From Paralcaligenes sp. KSB-10 (GTDB lineage: Bacteria > Pseudomonadota > Gammaproteobacteria > Burkholderiales > Burkholderiaceae_B): a DNA stretch of 64,000 bases. Below the pieces are notes generated by a model. The model had not been told where the DNA came from, did not search any database, and saw only the letters and a list, made by a program, of their open reading frames with translations. The position numbers and the translations under genes were made by a program. The stretch spans positions 868,001-932,000 of the forward strand of contig NZ_CP089848.1 in assembly GCF_021266465.1 (NCBI RefSeq), given 5' to 3'. Below, piece by piece: positions 8,241-17,454 of this stretch; positions within the stretch are counted from its first letter, which is position 1, and each line of letters starts with the position of its first letter.

Positions 8241-9056
8241 TCATTGCCTCGCGGTATCCTTGCGAATCGCGGCAATGGTCCGGGCCACAATGGCATCGAC
8301 CCCCAGACGCCCCAGGTCCGCGCTGGAGCGGCGGGGATCCCCGCCGTAAACGCCATCGGCGGCTCCCGGTTTCGGCCCGCCGCGCATGCTGTCCTGACGC
8401 ACCATCTGCGGCGCCACCGCCATAAGCAGCGAGGTATCCGCCAGGCCCGCATGTGTCCCGATCTCGTCATTGCGGTAGCCATGTTCACGCAGTATCTGGG
8501 CAAAACCCTGGGAGCTTGCCTGATAGTACTCCGGAGGCGCAAAGGCACGCGCCGGCAGCTTTGCCCAGGCCTTGTTCAAACGGGCTACCGCGCGATTCAC
8601 GTCGTTCTGGTAGCCGCCATGATCGCCCAGAAAGACGATAGTGCGAAAACCGTGGACCCTGAAACTGTTGGCGGCGGACTCCAGGGTTTTTTCAAACACA
8701 TCGTCCGGAATGGTAATCGTGCCGGGAAAGCGCATATGCGAAGTCGGCGGGTTGTATCCGCCTTCAGGCACATAAGCGATGACCGGGGCGACAAGGGCAT
8801 TGCCCAGCCCCACCGCAATCTTCTGCGACAAGGCCAGCGCGCGGGCATTGTGCTTGCCCAAGGCGACATAAGGCCCGCTCTGCTCGGTGCCGCCAATGGG
8901 AATGATGATGATGGTCTTGCCCGCCTGGATTTGGTCGCGCAACTCGGTCCAGGTCAGGTTTTCAAGCAAGACCGTCCGGGGAACCTGAGCGCAAGCCATC
9001 TGTATGCCGGCAAAGAAAAAAAGGCTTGCAAGGAACCGTTTCAGAACTAATGACAT
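8241..9056 (-). CDS. secreted creatininase-family protein
   Basis: 271 residues from ATG 9056. The N-terminus is a signal peptide (RFLASLFFFAGIQ, likely cut after ACA), which is unusual for the mainly cytoplasmic creatininase/creatinine amidohydrolase family. The metal site region reads GGTEQSGPYVALGKHN where creatininase has a GSTEQHGPHLPL-x-x-D pattern: the Glu is kept, the His is Ser and the Asp position is His. FLGDHGGYQ and GTHAGLADTS correspond to the later metal and substrate loops. The changed ligands look like a distinct secreted subgroup, so creatinine as substrate is unlikely. It is on the same strand as the propeller gene downstream, with a 102-base gap. Confidence 0.8.
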   Translation of the reverse strand: MSLVLKRFLASLFFFAGIQMACAQVPRTVLLENLTWTELRDQIQAGKTIIIIPIGGTEQSGPYVALGKHNARALALSQKIAVGLGNALVAPVIAYVPEGGYNPPTSHMRFPGTITIPDDVFEKTLESAANSFRVHGFRTIVFLGDHGGYQNDVNRAVARLNKAWAKLPARAFAPPEYYQASSQGFAQILREHGYRNDEIGTHAGLADTSLLMAVAPQMVRQDSMRGGPKPGAADGVYGGDPRRSSADLGRLGVDAIVARTIAAIRKDTARQ

Positions 9057-9178
9057 GGAAGTAGCCGGTCTTGGGATTTGACGAATCATACTGTAAAACG
9101 CCCGGAACCCTTTCAAAGGCTGCCCCGCCGGCGCATCGATCCCACGCACCGGCATCCGGGGCAATGCCAAATCCGGTT

Positions 9179-9799
9179 CTATGTAAGGGCTATCATGACG
9201 TTTTTCCGATAGGAGGGCCGCTGCGTCAAGCGCTGGTACCAGGCCTGCAGGTGCGGAAATTGCGGCCGCTCGATGGGCATCTCGAACCAGGAATACGCAA
9301 AACAGCCAAGCGGAATGTCGCCCACGCCAAAAACATCGCCCGATAAAAAAGGAGTTTTGGACAGCGCGGCATCGACAATGCCGAATTGGCTGATGCAGGC
9401 CTGCAAGCCTTTCTCGGCCACGTCCTGCTTTCGCTGCTCGACAGGAAGCCGCACGGCATTCAGAAAAAGGTCGCGATACGGCGCGGCAAGGCTTGAGGTC
9501 GCCCAGTCCATCCATTGCTCCGCCCTGGCGCGCTGCGCCGGATCCTGTCCAAGCAAAGCCCCCGCTCCGTACTTGGTGCAAAGATAACGGACAATGGCAT
9601 TCGACTCCCAGAGGACAAAGCCCTCATCCCTGATACACGGCACCAGGCCGTTCGGATTCATGGCCCGGTATTCGGGCGTATTCACCACACCAAACGGGCC
9701 GCCCGCATTGATATGCTCGTAATCGATGCCCAACTCGTCGGCGCACCAAAGAACCTTCTTCACATTGGTGGAATTCTGCCGCCCCCAGATTGTCAACAT
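9179..9799 (-). CDS. glutathione S-transferase family protein
   Basis: 206 residues with an N-terminal thioredoxin-like domain (LTIWGRQNSTNVKKVLWC; NPNGLVPCI gives the cis-Pro; WESNAIVRYL gives the Glu-Ser glutathione contact) and an all-helical C-terminal domain. Ser10/Thr11 in the first helix region is the likely activating residue, as in theta/beta-like classes. It would conjugate or reduce substrates with glutathione in the cytoplasm. It stands alone; the substrate is not predictable. Confidence 0.9.
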   Translation of the reverse strand: MLTIWGRQNSTNVKKVLWCADELGIDYEHINAGGPFGVVNTPEYRAMNPNGLVPCIRDEGFVLWESNAIVRYLCTKYGAGALLGQDPAQRARAEQWMDWATSSLAAPYRDLFLNAVRLPVEQRKQDVAEKGLQACISQFGIVDAALSKTPFLSGDVFGVGDIPLGCFAYSWFEMPIERPQFPHLQAWYQRLTQRPSYRKNVMIALT

Positions 9800-9870
9800 G
9801 CCCGCTCCTTGTTCCTGTCCAATCGACGAATTGAAGTATACGTCCTGGCAGGCCCTACGGTTGATTTGCC

Positions 9871-10779
9871 TCAGCGCCGCGGGTTGATCTGATCGGCCAG
9901 AACCTGGCGGAACGCTTCCATCAATGGCGTCCAGGTCACCCCACGATGAGTCAATAGCGATATTTGGCGCGGCAAGCGCAACGGCAAGCGCAGCGGCAAC
10001 GGCACGACGCGTTCCGTCGACAGCCTGCGCAACAAGGACATGGGCGCAAATGAAATCAGATCCGTTGCCGCCACGACCGCTAAAGTGCCTTCGGATATGA
10101 ACTCGACCTCCATCGCCACATTAGGCAAGCCCAGTTCCTTTGCCTCGAACAAGCCAAACAAGGCCTTGCGCGCTGAAGCCTGCGACCCGGGCAATATCCA
10201 GGAAAAATCCAGCAAATCCGACAACTGCAAGCGCGGCTTGTCCAGCAATGCATGTCTGTCGCGCACAACCACTTCCAGCGAATCTTCACCCAGGACAACA
10301 CGCTCCAGGGCTGTCGGCCCGGCGCCATAGATGGGTGCCACAGCCATGTCCAGATCTCCCAGGCCAACGCTTTCGCACAAGGCATCCGACAACCCGACCG
10401 TCACACACACTTTCAATGCGGGCCGCCTGGGCAACAATACGGCCAAAGCGGGCATCACCACGTTGTCCAGGGTGGCGCCGGTCGCTCCAACACGCAATAG
10501 ACCCGCCTGCCCCATCCTCAATTCGCCCGCGTGACGCACAGTATCCAGATACTCAAGCTTCAACCGACGGGCGTGCTCCACGAAAGCCAGGCCTGAGGAT
10601 GTCAGGCGCATGCTGCGCGCCGAACGGTCAAACAATTTGAGGCCTGTTTCGTCTTCAAGCCGGTGGATTGACTTCGACAGCGCCGGCTGAGTCACCGCAC
10701 ACGCCGCGGCGGCACGGCCCATATGCCCGGATTCCGCCACCGCCAGGAAGTATTCAATGTCGCGCAGATTCAGATTCAT
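9871..10779 (-). CDS. LysR-type transcriptional regulator
   Basis: 302 residues. The winged helix-turn-helix occupies residues 1-60 (LRDIEYFLAVAESGHMGRAA, then VTQPALSKSIHRLE), followed by a periplasmic-binding-protein-like effector domain (about 90-295). LysR regulators usually control the divergent neighbour, here the sulfatase and Bug receptor genes starting at 10900 on the other strand with 120 bases between. The effector is unknown; a sulfate ester or its product would fit. The start ATG is at the domain boundary, as usual. Confidence 0.92.
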   Translation of the reverse strand: MNLNLRDIEYFLAVAESGHMGRAAAACAVTQPALSKSIHRLEDETGLKLFDRSARSMRLTSSGLAFVEHARRLKLEYLDTVRHAGELRMGQAGLLRVGATGATLDNVVMPALAVLLPRRPALKVCVTVGLSDALCESVGLGDLDMAVAPIYGAGPTALERVVLGEDSLEVVVRDRHALLDKPRLQLSDLLDFSWILPGSQASARKALFGLFEAKELGLPNVAMEVEFISEGTLAVVAATDLISFAPMSLLRRLSTERVVPLPLRLPLRLPRQISLLTHRGVTWTPLMEAFRQVLADQINPRR

Positions 10780-10899
10780 GAATATAAGTTATCAAAAATA
10801 TCTATTCAGGAATCAAATTATAGGCCCGCGCCCCTAAAATGAGATTACGTCGCCGGCACCGGCAGGTCCGCTGCGCCACTTCCAGGAACGAGCCAAACG
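10780..10899. promoter_or_regulatory. divergent promoter region, LysR gene / sulfatase gene
   Basis: The 120 bases between the divergent LysR and sulfatase starts contain an A/T-rich block (about 10781-10823, ATAAGTTATCAAAAATATC) right at the LysR start, out of character with the G/C-rich surroundings. LysR proteins bind T-N11-A sites in such places; several registers are possible here, so no exact operator is claimed. No clear -35/-10 pair was singled out. Confidence 0.3.
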
Positions 10900-12240
10900 A
10901 TGAAGAATGCAACTCCCAATATTGTGCTGATCCTCGCCGACAATCTCGGCTGGGGCGAATTGGGGTGCTATGGGGGCGGCGCCCTGCGCGGAGCGCCCAC
11001 ACCGAATATCGATCGCCTCGCCACTCAGGGCCTGTTGCTGCATAACTTCAATGTAGAAAGCGACTGCGTCCCCACGCGCTCGGCGCTGATGAGCGGCCGG
11101 CATCCGATTCGCACCGGCTGCCTGCAGTCCGTGCCGCCAGGCTTGCCACAAGGCCTGAACCGCAATGAAATTACCCTGGCGGAACTACTGTCGCGGCAAG
11201 GCTACGCGACCGCCCATTTCGGGAAATGGCATTTAGGCGATGTCCCAGGCCGCTACCCGTCGGACCGTGGCTTCGATGAATGGTACGGAATCCCCCGCAC
11301 CACGGACGAAAGCCAGTTCACCTCATCGACGGGCTTCGATCCGTCGGTGGTGGACCTGCCTTATATCATGCAGGGCCGCTCTGGATCAGATTCGGAACAG
11401 GTAAAAGTGTACGATCTCGATACGCGGCGCGGCATAGACGCAGAACTGGTTGACCGGTCCATCGCCTTCATGCAAACGCATCACGCCGCCAATCGCCCGT
11501 TCTTTCTATACCTTCCCCTGGTGCATCTGCATTTCCCGACCTTGCCTCATCCCGATTTTGCAGGCCGCACCGGCGCCGGCGATTTCGCCGACTCCATGGT
11601 GGAAATGGACCACCGGGTCGGCCAGATCACCAACGCGCTGGCCGACATGGGAATCGAGGAAAATACAGTCCTGATTTTTTGCAGCGACAACGGCCCCGAA
11701 TACCGCCGTCCATATCGGGGAACCGCCGGCCCCTGGTGCGGGACGTATCACACCGCCATGGAGGGCAGTTTGCGCGTCCCTTTCATCATGCGTTGGCCGG
11801 GCAAAGTTGCCCCGGGTCGAGTCAGCAACGAAATCGTGCATGTCACCGATTTGTATGCCACATTAGCCGCCATCGCCAACGCACCGCTCCCTGACGACCG
11901 TCCTATCGACGGTATGGACCAGACTTCCTTTTTTCTCGGGCGTCAAGCCAAATCATTGCGTGAGGGCTTTCTCTTCTACATCAAGAACGACCTGCGCGCA
12001 GTGAAGTGGAGGCACTGGAAGCTGCATTTTTATTGGGAACCCGAAGTCAACGAAGGCAAAGGCAAGCTTGAATCGCCTTATCTATTCAATTTATTGAGCG
12101 ATCAAAAAGAAGAAAGCGACGTGTTGATCTTCAATACATGGGTATTGGGCCCCATCCTCAAAATGGTGCAAGCGTTCAATCAAAGCTGCGAAGCCTATCC
12201 CAACACCAAGCCAGGCGCGCCCGACACTGTGCAGGCCTAA
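10900..12240 (+). CDS. sulfatase (arylsulfatase family)
   Basis: 446 residues of the alkaline-phosphatase superfamily. The formylglycine signature CVPTRSALMSGR begins at Cys56, whose modification makes the catalytic aldehyde hydrate for sulfate-ester hydrolysis. FGKWHLGD and FCSDNGPEYRRP give the other active-site and Ca-binding residues. The usual N-terminal Asp-Asp metal pair reads Asp14-Asn15 (ILADNLGWGE), a conservative change. No signal peptide is visible, so the enzyme appears cytoplasmic. The following gene is a Bug receptor, so imported sulfated organic compounds may be the substrates. A dedicated maturase (FGE or AslB type) is not in this window. Confidence 0.9.
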   Translation: MKNATPNIVLILADNLGWGELGCYGGGALRGAPTPNIDRLATQGLLLHNFNVESDCVPTRSALMSGRHPIRTGCLQSVPPGLPQGLNRNEITLAELLSRQGYATAHFGKWHLGDVPGRYPSDRGFDEWYGIPRTTDESQFTSSTGFDPSVVDLPYIMQGRSGSDSEQVKVYDLDTRRGIDAELVDRSIAFMQTHHAANRPFFLYLPLVHLHFPTLPHPDFAGRTGAGDFADSMVEMDHRVGQITNALADMGIEENTVLIFCSDNGPEYRRPYRGTAGPWCGTYHTAMEGSLRVPFIMRWPGKVAPGRVSNEIVHVTDLYATLAAIANAPLPDDRPIDGMDQTSFFLGRQAKSLREGFLFYIKNDLRAVKWRHWKLHFYWEPEVNEGKGKLESPYLFNLLSDQKEESDVLIFNTWVLGPILKMVQAFNQSCEAYPNTKPGAPDTVQA

Positions 12241-12278
12241 AAGCGGTGCGCCATATCGGCCAAAACAAGGAGGATTCC

Positions 12279-13253
12279 ATGAACGGAAAAAAACTATATT
12301 CGACAATCTTCGCATTATTTATCGCCGCCGCGGCCACGCTATCGGCGAGGGCGCAAACACCACCGCAGCAATGGCCTCAGAAACAAATCCGCTGGATAGT
12401 CGGATTCACTCCAGGTGGAACGGCCGATGTGCTGACACGCATCGCCGCCAAAGAATTATCTGAACGCATAGACCGCCCGGTTATCGTCGAGAACCGTCCC
12501 GGCGCATCCGGAGCAGTCGCCCTGCAATACGTGACCCACACGGCACCCTCGGAACTTGTGTTGATCACCGTGCCGGGGCCCATCGTGTATCCCAAGCCCG
12601 AACCCACAATAGGCGGCGAGTTGACACCTGTCATTCTTATGGCTCAGGGTCCCATGATTATTGTGGGACCCGCCAGGAATTCCGAAAACTCCCTTGCCGG
12701 CGTAATCGACAATGCCCGAAAACACCCCCAGGCGTGGAGCTACGCCACCTCGGGTACAGGCACTTCGCAGAATCTGGCCGGTGAGCTGCTTAACGATATG
12801 GCCAAGACGCACATGACGCAGATTCCATATAAAGGCGGCAGCCAGGCGGTATCGGATGTAGTAGGAGGACAGGTTCCGCTTGCCATACTGGGCCCCACTC
12901 CCGTAGCGCCGCACATCCGCTCAAAAGCCTTGAAGGCTTATGCCGTCACCACCACATATCGCCTCTCCAGCCTGCCCGATGTTCCCACAGTGCAGGAAGC
13001 CGGATTTCCAGGTTACGACGCCAGCCAATGGTTTGCGGTGGCCACGGTGAAGGGAGCTCCCGACGATCGGATCAAACAACTCAACCTGCTTCTGGGTAAA
13101 GCCGTGGCAACTGCGCAATTCCAGAAAGCACTTGCGGTAGCCGGCATGGTTGCTGGCGGCGGCTCGCCTGAAGATCTGCAAAAATTCGTCAATGACGACA
13201 CTCGGAAATGGAGCAAACTGATCCAAAAGGCAGGCCTGTCCGTAACTAACTAG
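12279..13253 (+). CDS. Bug-family tripartite tricarboxylate receptor
   Basis: 324 residues from ATG 12279, chosen because AAGGAGG (12267-12273) is 5 bases upstream and a signal peptide follows (LYSTIFALFIAAAATLSARA). It is a periplasmic solute-binding protein of the TctC/Bug family: WPQKQIRWIVGFTPGGTADVLTR is the typical first strand-loop, and VIVENRPGASG and IPYKGGSQAVSDVVGGQ are family hallmarks. No TctA/TctB membrane genes are nearby, as usual for orphan Bug genes. It lies 38 bases after the sulfatase, so it is probably co-transcribed. Its stop overlaps the convergent potI stop region by 8 bases (13246-13253). Confidence 0.9.
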   Translation: MNGKKLYSTIFALFIAAAATLSARAQTPPQQWPQKQIRWIVGFTPGGTADVLTRIAAKELSERIDRPVIVENRPGASGAVALQYVTHTAPSELVLITVPGPIVYPKPEPTIGGELTPVILMAQGPMIIVGPARNSENSLAGVIDNARKHPQAWSYATSGTGTSQNLAGELLNDMAKTHMTQIPYKGGSQAVSDVVGGQVPLAILGPTPVAPHIRSKALKAYAVTTTYRLSSLPDVPTVQEAGFPGYDASQWFAVATVKGAPDDRIKQLNLLLGKAVATAQFQKALAVAGMVAGGGSPEDLQKFVNDDTRKWSKLIQKAGLSVTN

Positions 13254-14052
13254 CCGACGTCCTGCGCCACTGCATGCGATTGGCCACGATCACAAAAATA
13301 CCCACGACCAGGATGAACAGGGTTGCCAGTGCGTTCACCTCGGGGCGCAGGCCCAGGCGCACCCGCGAAAAGACTTCAAGCGGCAAGGTGGTATAGCCCG
13401 GCCCGGACAGGAACGACGAAATAACCACATCATCGAGCGACAAGGTAAACGACAGCAGCCATGCGGCAGCCAGGGCGGGGGCGATCAAGGGGACGGTAAT
13501 CACGAAAAACACCTTGAGCGGAGTGGCGCCCAGGTCCAGGGCGGCCTCTTCCAGGGATCGGTCCAGATCGCGTATGCGGGCCTGGATCACCACAGCCACG
13601 TAGGCCACACACAAGGTGGTATGCCCCACCCAGATCGTAAACATGCCATTGCCGTCGGGCCAGCCCAGCACCTTGCTCATTTCCACGAACATCAGCAACA
13701 GGGAAATCCCCAGCACGACCTCAGGGATGACCAGCGGAGCACTCAACATGCCTATATATAACGCAAAGCCCCGGAATCGCCCCATCCGCACCAACACATA
13801 GGCGGCCCAGGTCCCGATCACCATCGCTGCCGTGGCAGTCAGGGCCGCAATCTGCAAGGACAGCCACGCGGCGCTGAGCAAGGCTTGATCGCGGAACAGT
13901 TCGTGATACCACTTGAAGGAAAAACCCGACCACGACGTCATCAGCGACGATTCGTTGAAGGAAAAACCCATCAGGCACAATATAGGCACATACAGAAAGA
14001 GATAGCCTAGTGTCAGGGCCAGGGCGCGCCAGATGCGATTGGGCTGTATCAT
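13246..14052 (-). CDS. potI: putrescine-type ABC transporter permease PotI/PotC
   Basis: 268 residues, about six membrane helices, with the EAA loop EEAALDLGATPLKVFFVITVPLI that contacts the ATPase. It is the second permease of a polyamine importer in the inner membrane. Last gene of potF-G-H-I; its start overlaps the potH stop by 4 bases. The end overlaps the convergent Bug gene by 8 bases with no room for a separate terminator. Confidence 0.92.
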   Translation of the reverse strand: MIQPNRIWRALALTLGYLFLYVPILCLMGFSFNESSLMTSWSGFSFKWYHELFRDQALLSAAWLSLQIAALTATAAMVIGTWAAYVLVRMGRFRGFALYIGMLSAPLVIPEVVLGISLLLMFVEMSKVLGWPDGNGMFTIWVGHTTLCVAYVAVVIQARIRDLDRSLEEAALDLGATPLKVFFVITVPLIAPALAAAWLLSFTLSLDDVVISSFLSGPGYTTLPLEVFSRVRLGLRPEVNALATLFILVVGIFVIVANRMQWRRTSAS

Positions 14053-14969
14053 TGCTCTCCTCCGTGCCGCCCTTCAAGCTGCCGAACCTGGTTGTATTGG
14101 AACAGCGCCAAGGGCACCAGCAACAGCAGCACCATGACGCAGGTTACAGCGGACGCCATGGGCCAATCGGCATTGTTGAAAAATTCCGTCCACATGACCC
14201 GCCCCATCATGAGCGTATTGGCCCCCCCAAGCATCTCGGGGATCACATACTCACCCACCGCGGGGATGAACACCAGCATCGCACCGGCTATCACACCGGG
14301 TATCGACAGCGGCAGGGTTATGCGCAAAAAGGCCTGCCAGGGGCGCGCACCCAAATCGCAGGCGGCTTCCAGCAGGCGGTCGTCGAGCTTGACCAGGCAG
14401 GCATACAAGGGCAGGATGAAAAAAGGCAGATAGCCGTAGACCAGACCTATATAGACCGCCAGATCGGTGCGATAGATTTCAAGCGGCGCCTTGATCAAGC
14501 CCAGCCACAGCAATACCTTGTTGAGCAGGCCGTCATTGCGCAGGATCCCCACCCACGCGTAAACGCGCAGCAGCAGCGAAGTCCAGAACGGCAGTATGAC
14601 CCCCAGCAACAGGACATTGCGCACGACGGGATCGGATCGGGCTATGTAATAGGCCATGGGATAGCCGATCAGGGCGCAGCAAAGCGTTGTGATCGCCGCA
14701 ATCTTGACCGAACTCAAATAGGTCGCAATGTACAGGCTGTCGCTGAACAGCAATGCGTAGCCGCGCAAATGCAAGGCGATCGAAAAGGTTTGATCTTTCA
14801 GCTCGGCCAATGCCGTATAAGGCGGAATCCCGAACTTGAGATCCGCAAAGCTGATTTTTAAAACCAGCACAAACGGCAGAAGCAGAAACAGCAGCAACCA
14901 GACAAAAGGCGGGACAATCGCCAGCGAACGCGTCGACCACCATGTTCTGTGCGGCAACAGGCTTTTCAT
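14049..14969 (-). CDS. potH: putrescine-type ABC transporter permease PotH
   Basis: 306 residues with six or so membrane helices; the EAA loop reads EAACDLGARPWQAFLRITLPLS. It pairs with PotI to form the channel of a polyamine importer. The length is near E. coli PotH (317). Start and stop overlap potG and potI by 4 bases each, so the operon is tightly coupled. Confidence 0.92.
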   Translation of the reverse strand: MKSLLPHRTWWSTRSLAIVPPFVWLLLFLLLPFVLVLKISFADLKFGIPPYTALAELKDQTFSIALHLRGYALLFSDSLYIATYLSSVKIAAITTLCCALIGYPMAYYIARSDPVVRNVLLLGVILPFWTSLLLRVYAWVGILRNDGLLNKVLLWLGLIKAPLEIYRTDLAVYIGLVYGYLPFFILPLYACLVKLDDRLLEAACDLGARPWQAFLRITLPLSIPGVIAGAMLVFIPAVGEYVIPEMLGGANTLMMGRVMWTEFFNNADWPMASAVTCVMVLLLLVPLALFQYNQVRQLEGRHGGEQ

Positions 14970-16096
14970 GCCGGCAACACCGTTGCGCTATCGCTGGCCC
15001 AGTTGACGAACACTTCGTCATCGATGCCTGGCGCATCCGCCTGCGCCAGCATCATGCTGGGCACGCTCGCATTGATCACCATGCCGGAATCGAGGCGGAT
15101 CTGGTACAGCGCGTAGCTGCCCAGCCAGGCCACATGGCTTACCATGCCATGCCCCCAATTGGACTCCGCTTCGGGCTGTTCGCGCAGCACACGTATCTGT
15201 TCCGGGCGTATCGATACATGCACTTCCATGCCCAGGGGTTCGCTGATGCCGTGGCTGACATAGAGAGGACGCATCAGCTCGGCGCTTTCAATCAGCACGT
15301 GATCGGGCTCGTCGACCACGATGGTGCCGCTGAACAAATTGGTCGAACCAATAAAGCCGGCCACAAAGCGCGAATTGGGAAAAGCATATACATCGTGCGG
15401 CGTACCGCACTGCACGATCTGCCCTTCGGTCATGACCGCCAGCCGGCTGGCCATGGTCATGGCCTCTTCCTGATCGTGCGTTACGAGAATGCAGGTCACG
15501 CCCACCTGATCGAGGATCTTGACCAGTTCGATCTGGGTTTTCTGGCGTATCTGCTTGTCCAGCGCCGACATGGGTTCGTCAAGCAGGAGCAGTTTGGGAC
15601 GCTTGACCAGGCTGCGCGCCAAGGCCACCCGCTGCTGCTGGCCCCCCGACAGCTGGTGCGGCTTGCGGCGTGAAAAACCGGCCATCTGCACCAGGTCCAG
15701 CACCTCGAAAACGCGTTCGTGTATTTCGTTTTTGGGCACCCCTTCCTGCTTCAAGCCGAACGCAACATTGGCTTCCACCGTCATGTGCGGAAACAGGGCA
15801 TAAGACTGGAACATCATATTGACCGGCCGCCGGTATGGCGGAAGATCGGTGATGTCCTCGCCATCCAGGTAAATCCGCCCCGAAGTAACGGCCTCGAAGC
15901 CCGCCAGCATGCGCAGCAAGGTCGACTTGCCGCAACCCGAACTACCCAGCAGGGCAAACAGCTCATTGCGCCGCACGGACAAATCCACCGACTTCACGGC
16001 CACTGTATCGCCGTATATCTTGACCAGATCGCTCACCCGGACGAATTCATCCGGATCGGGCGACCAGGCTTGCGGCCCCACGCGGCTATCGACCAT
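14966..16096 (-). CDS. potG: putrescine-type ABC transporter ATP-binding protein PotG
   Basis: 376 residues from ATG 16096; a GTG at 16129 in the same frame would run into potF and is less likely. Nucleotide-binding motifs are Walker [11 protein letters not shown]-loop [10 protein letters not shown], signature [15 protein letters not shown], Walker [10 protein letters not shown]-loop SALD and switch His in [11 protein letters not shown]-terminal TOBE-like domain (about 280-376) is typical of PotA/PotG and often regulates ATP hydrolysis. It powers polyamine import with PotH, PotI and PotF. Confidence 0.93.
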   Translation of the reverse strand: MVDSRVGPQAWSPDPDEFVRVSDLVKIYGDTVAVKSVDLSVRRNELFALLGSSGCGKSTLLRMLAGFEAVTSGRIYLDGEDITDLPPYRRPVNMMFQSYALFPHMTVEANVAFGLKQEGVPKNEIHERVFEVLDLVQMAGFSRRKPHQLSGGQQQRVALARSLVKRPKLLLLDEPMSALDKQIRQKTQIELVKILDQVGVTCILVTHDQEEAMTMASRLAVMTEGQIVQCGTPHDVYAFPNSRFVAGFIGSTNLFSGTIVVDEPDHVLIESAELMRPLYVSHGISEPLGMEVHVSIRPEQIRVLREQPEAESNWGHGMVSHVAWLGSYALYQIRLDSGMVINASVPSMMLAQADAPGIDDEVFVNWASDSATVLPA

Positions 16097-16101
16097 GGCG
16101 T

Positions 16102-17202
16102 TTAGCGTCCCGACTTGAGTTCGGCCCACATGCGCGTTTGCAAGCGCTGAATTGCCAAGGGCTGGGGCTTGATGACGAACAAGGTCTTGGCCACCTCGGG
16201 AGGCGGGTAGATCATGGGATTATCGGCAACTTCCTTGAGCACATATTTGCGCGCCTCTTTGTTGGCATTGGGATAAAACATGGTATTGGTGATGGCGGCA
16301 TGAACCTGCGGAGTTTCAATGTAATTGATGAACGCCAGCGCTTCGGCAACATGGGGAGCATCCTTGGGGATGGCCATGGTGTCGAACCACGCAGGGGCGC
16401 CGCCATTGGGAATGTAGTAGTTGATGTCGTAGGTTTTCTTGGCTTCCTGGGCGCGGTGGCGGGCAATCATGACATCGCCCGAATAACCATAAACCATGCA
16501 CAAATCGCCGCCTGCCAGTTCGTCGATATAGCCTGAAGAACTGAACTGCCGGATATAAGGGCGTATTTTCTTGAGCAGATCGAGCGCAGCCTTGTAATCT
16601 GCGGGCTGGCTGCTGTTGGGATCCTTGCCCAGATAGTGCAGTACCGCGGGAAACACCTGAGCCGCCTCGTCGAGCATGGAAATACCACAGGCCTTCAGCT
16701 TTGCGGCGTTTTCCGGTTTGAACAGCATATCCCAGCTGCCCAGCGGCGCATTGGCGCCCATGATCTCCTTGACTTTGGTCACGTTGTAACCCAGGCCATT
16801 GGTGCCATAACCCCAAGGTACCAGATATTGATTGCCCGGATCGACCGTGGCAACCAGTGCCATGATGTCGGGATCCAGGTACTTCAGGTTGGGCATCTTC
16901 GATTTGTCGAGCTTCTGGAAAATCCCCCCTTCAATCTGGCGCGCGGCGTAATGCGTTGAAGGTACCACCACGTCATAGCCCGATTTGCCGGTCAGCAATT
17001 TAGCCTGCAGCGTATCGTTACTGTCGTAGACGTCGTAGCGCGCCTTGATGCCCGTGGCCTTTTCAAATCCCGAAATCGTGTCCGGCGCCGTATATTCCGC
17101 CCAGTTATACACATTGACAACTTTTTCCTGGGCCCAGGACGAGCTGGCCAGGACGGCAACGGCCGCACCCATTATCAATCGCGGCATCAGACAGAACTTC
17201 AT
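16102..17202 (-). CDS. potF: putrescine-type periplasmic binding protein PotF
   Basis: 366 residues from ATG 17202, where GGAGGG lies 8 bases upstream; a longer frame to 17370 has no comparable site. The signal peptide ends near SSSWA|QEKV. The mature part starts VVNVYNWAEYTAPDTISGFE, the hallmark of PotD/PotF, and LTGKSGYDVVVPS and YSGDVMIA are binding-cleft segments. It captures putrescine or a related diamine for the PotGHI transporter. First gene of the operon; 6 bases separate it from potG. Confidence 0.93.
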   Translation of the reverse strand: MKFCLMPRLIMGAAVAVLASSSWAQEKVVNVYNWAEYTAPDTISGFEKATGIKARYDVYDSNDTLQAKLLTGKSGYDVVVPSTHYAARQIEGGIFQKLDKSKMPNLKYLDPDIMALVATVDPGNQYLVPWGYGTNGLGYNVTKVKEIMGANAPLGSWDMLFKPENAAKLKACGISMLDEAAQVFPAVLHYLGKDPNSSQPADYKAALDLLKKIRPYIRQFSSSGYIDELAGGDLCMVYGYSGDVMIARHRAQEAKKTYDINYYIPNGGAPAWFDTMAIPKDAPHVAEALAFINYIETPQVHAAITNTMFYPNANKEARKYVLKEVADNPMIYPPPEVAKTLFVIKPQPLAIQRLQTRMWAELKSGR

Positions 17203-17376
17203 CGCAGGCGCCCTCCGGCTACAAAACAAAGTACGAAAAAACGTGATGATAAAGCCTTTTTGGGCTCGAAAGTCGGTTTTAAATACACGGAATGCCCTGG
17301 CAAACCCGTATATCCTCGCACAATGCCGTCCGATAAGTTTCCCAGCCGCCCGACGCCGCATATTTTTCATGCCCGC

Positions 17377-17404
17377 GGAATAAAGCCGCTACCCGGTTCG
17401 TATA
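17377..17404 (+). promoter_or_regulatory. candidate ECF-type promoter of the sigma cassette
   Basis: GGAATAA (17377-17383) is followed after exactly 15 bases by CGTATA (17399-17404), the -35/-10 layout of many autoregulated ECF sigma factors. It ends 50 bases before the lipoprotein start and would transcribe lipoprotein, sigma and anti-sigma together. Seen by eye; not tested against alternatives across the genome. Confidence 0.5.
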
Positions 17405-17454
17405 CCCAGGAGTAAGCTCACCATCAATCCACCCCACCCTCTGGAGAATCCACA

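Noticed and set aside
9057-9581. Long N-terminal extension of the creatininase frame to 9581
   Set aside because: The extension overlaps the GST gene antisense and would bury the clear signal peptide that starts at 9056.
17289-17312. GGAATG ... CGTATA as ECF promoter
   Set aside because: The spacing (about 12 bases) is too short; the pair at 17377-17404 has the right 15-base spacer.
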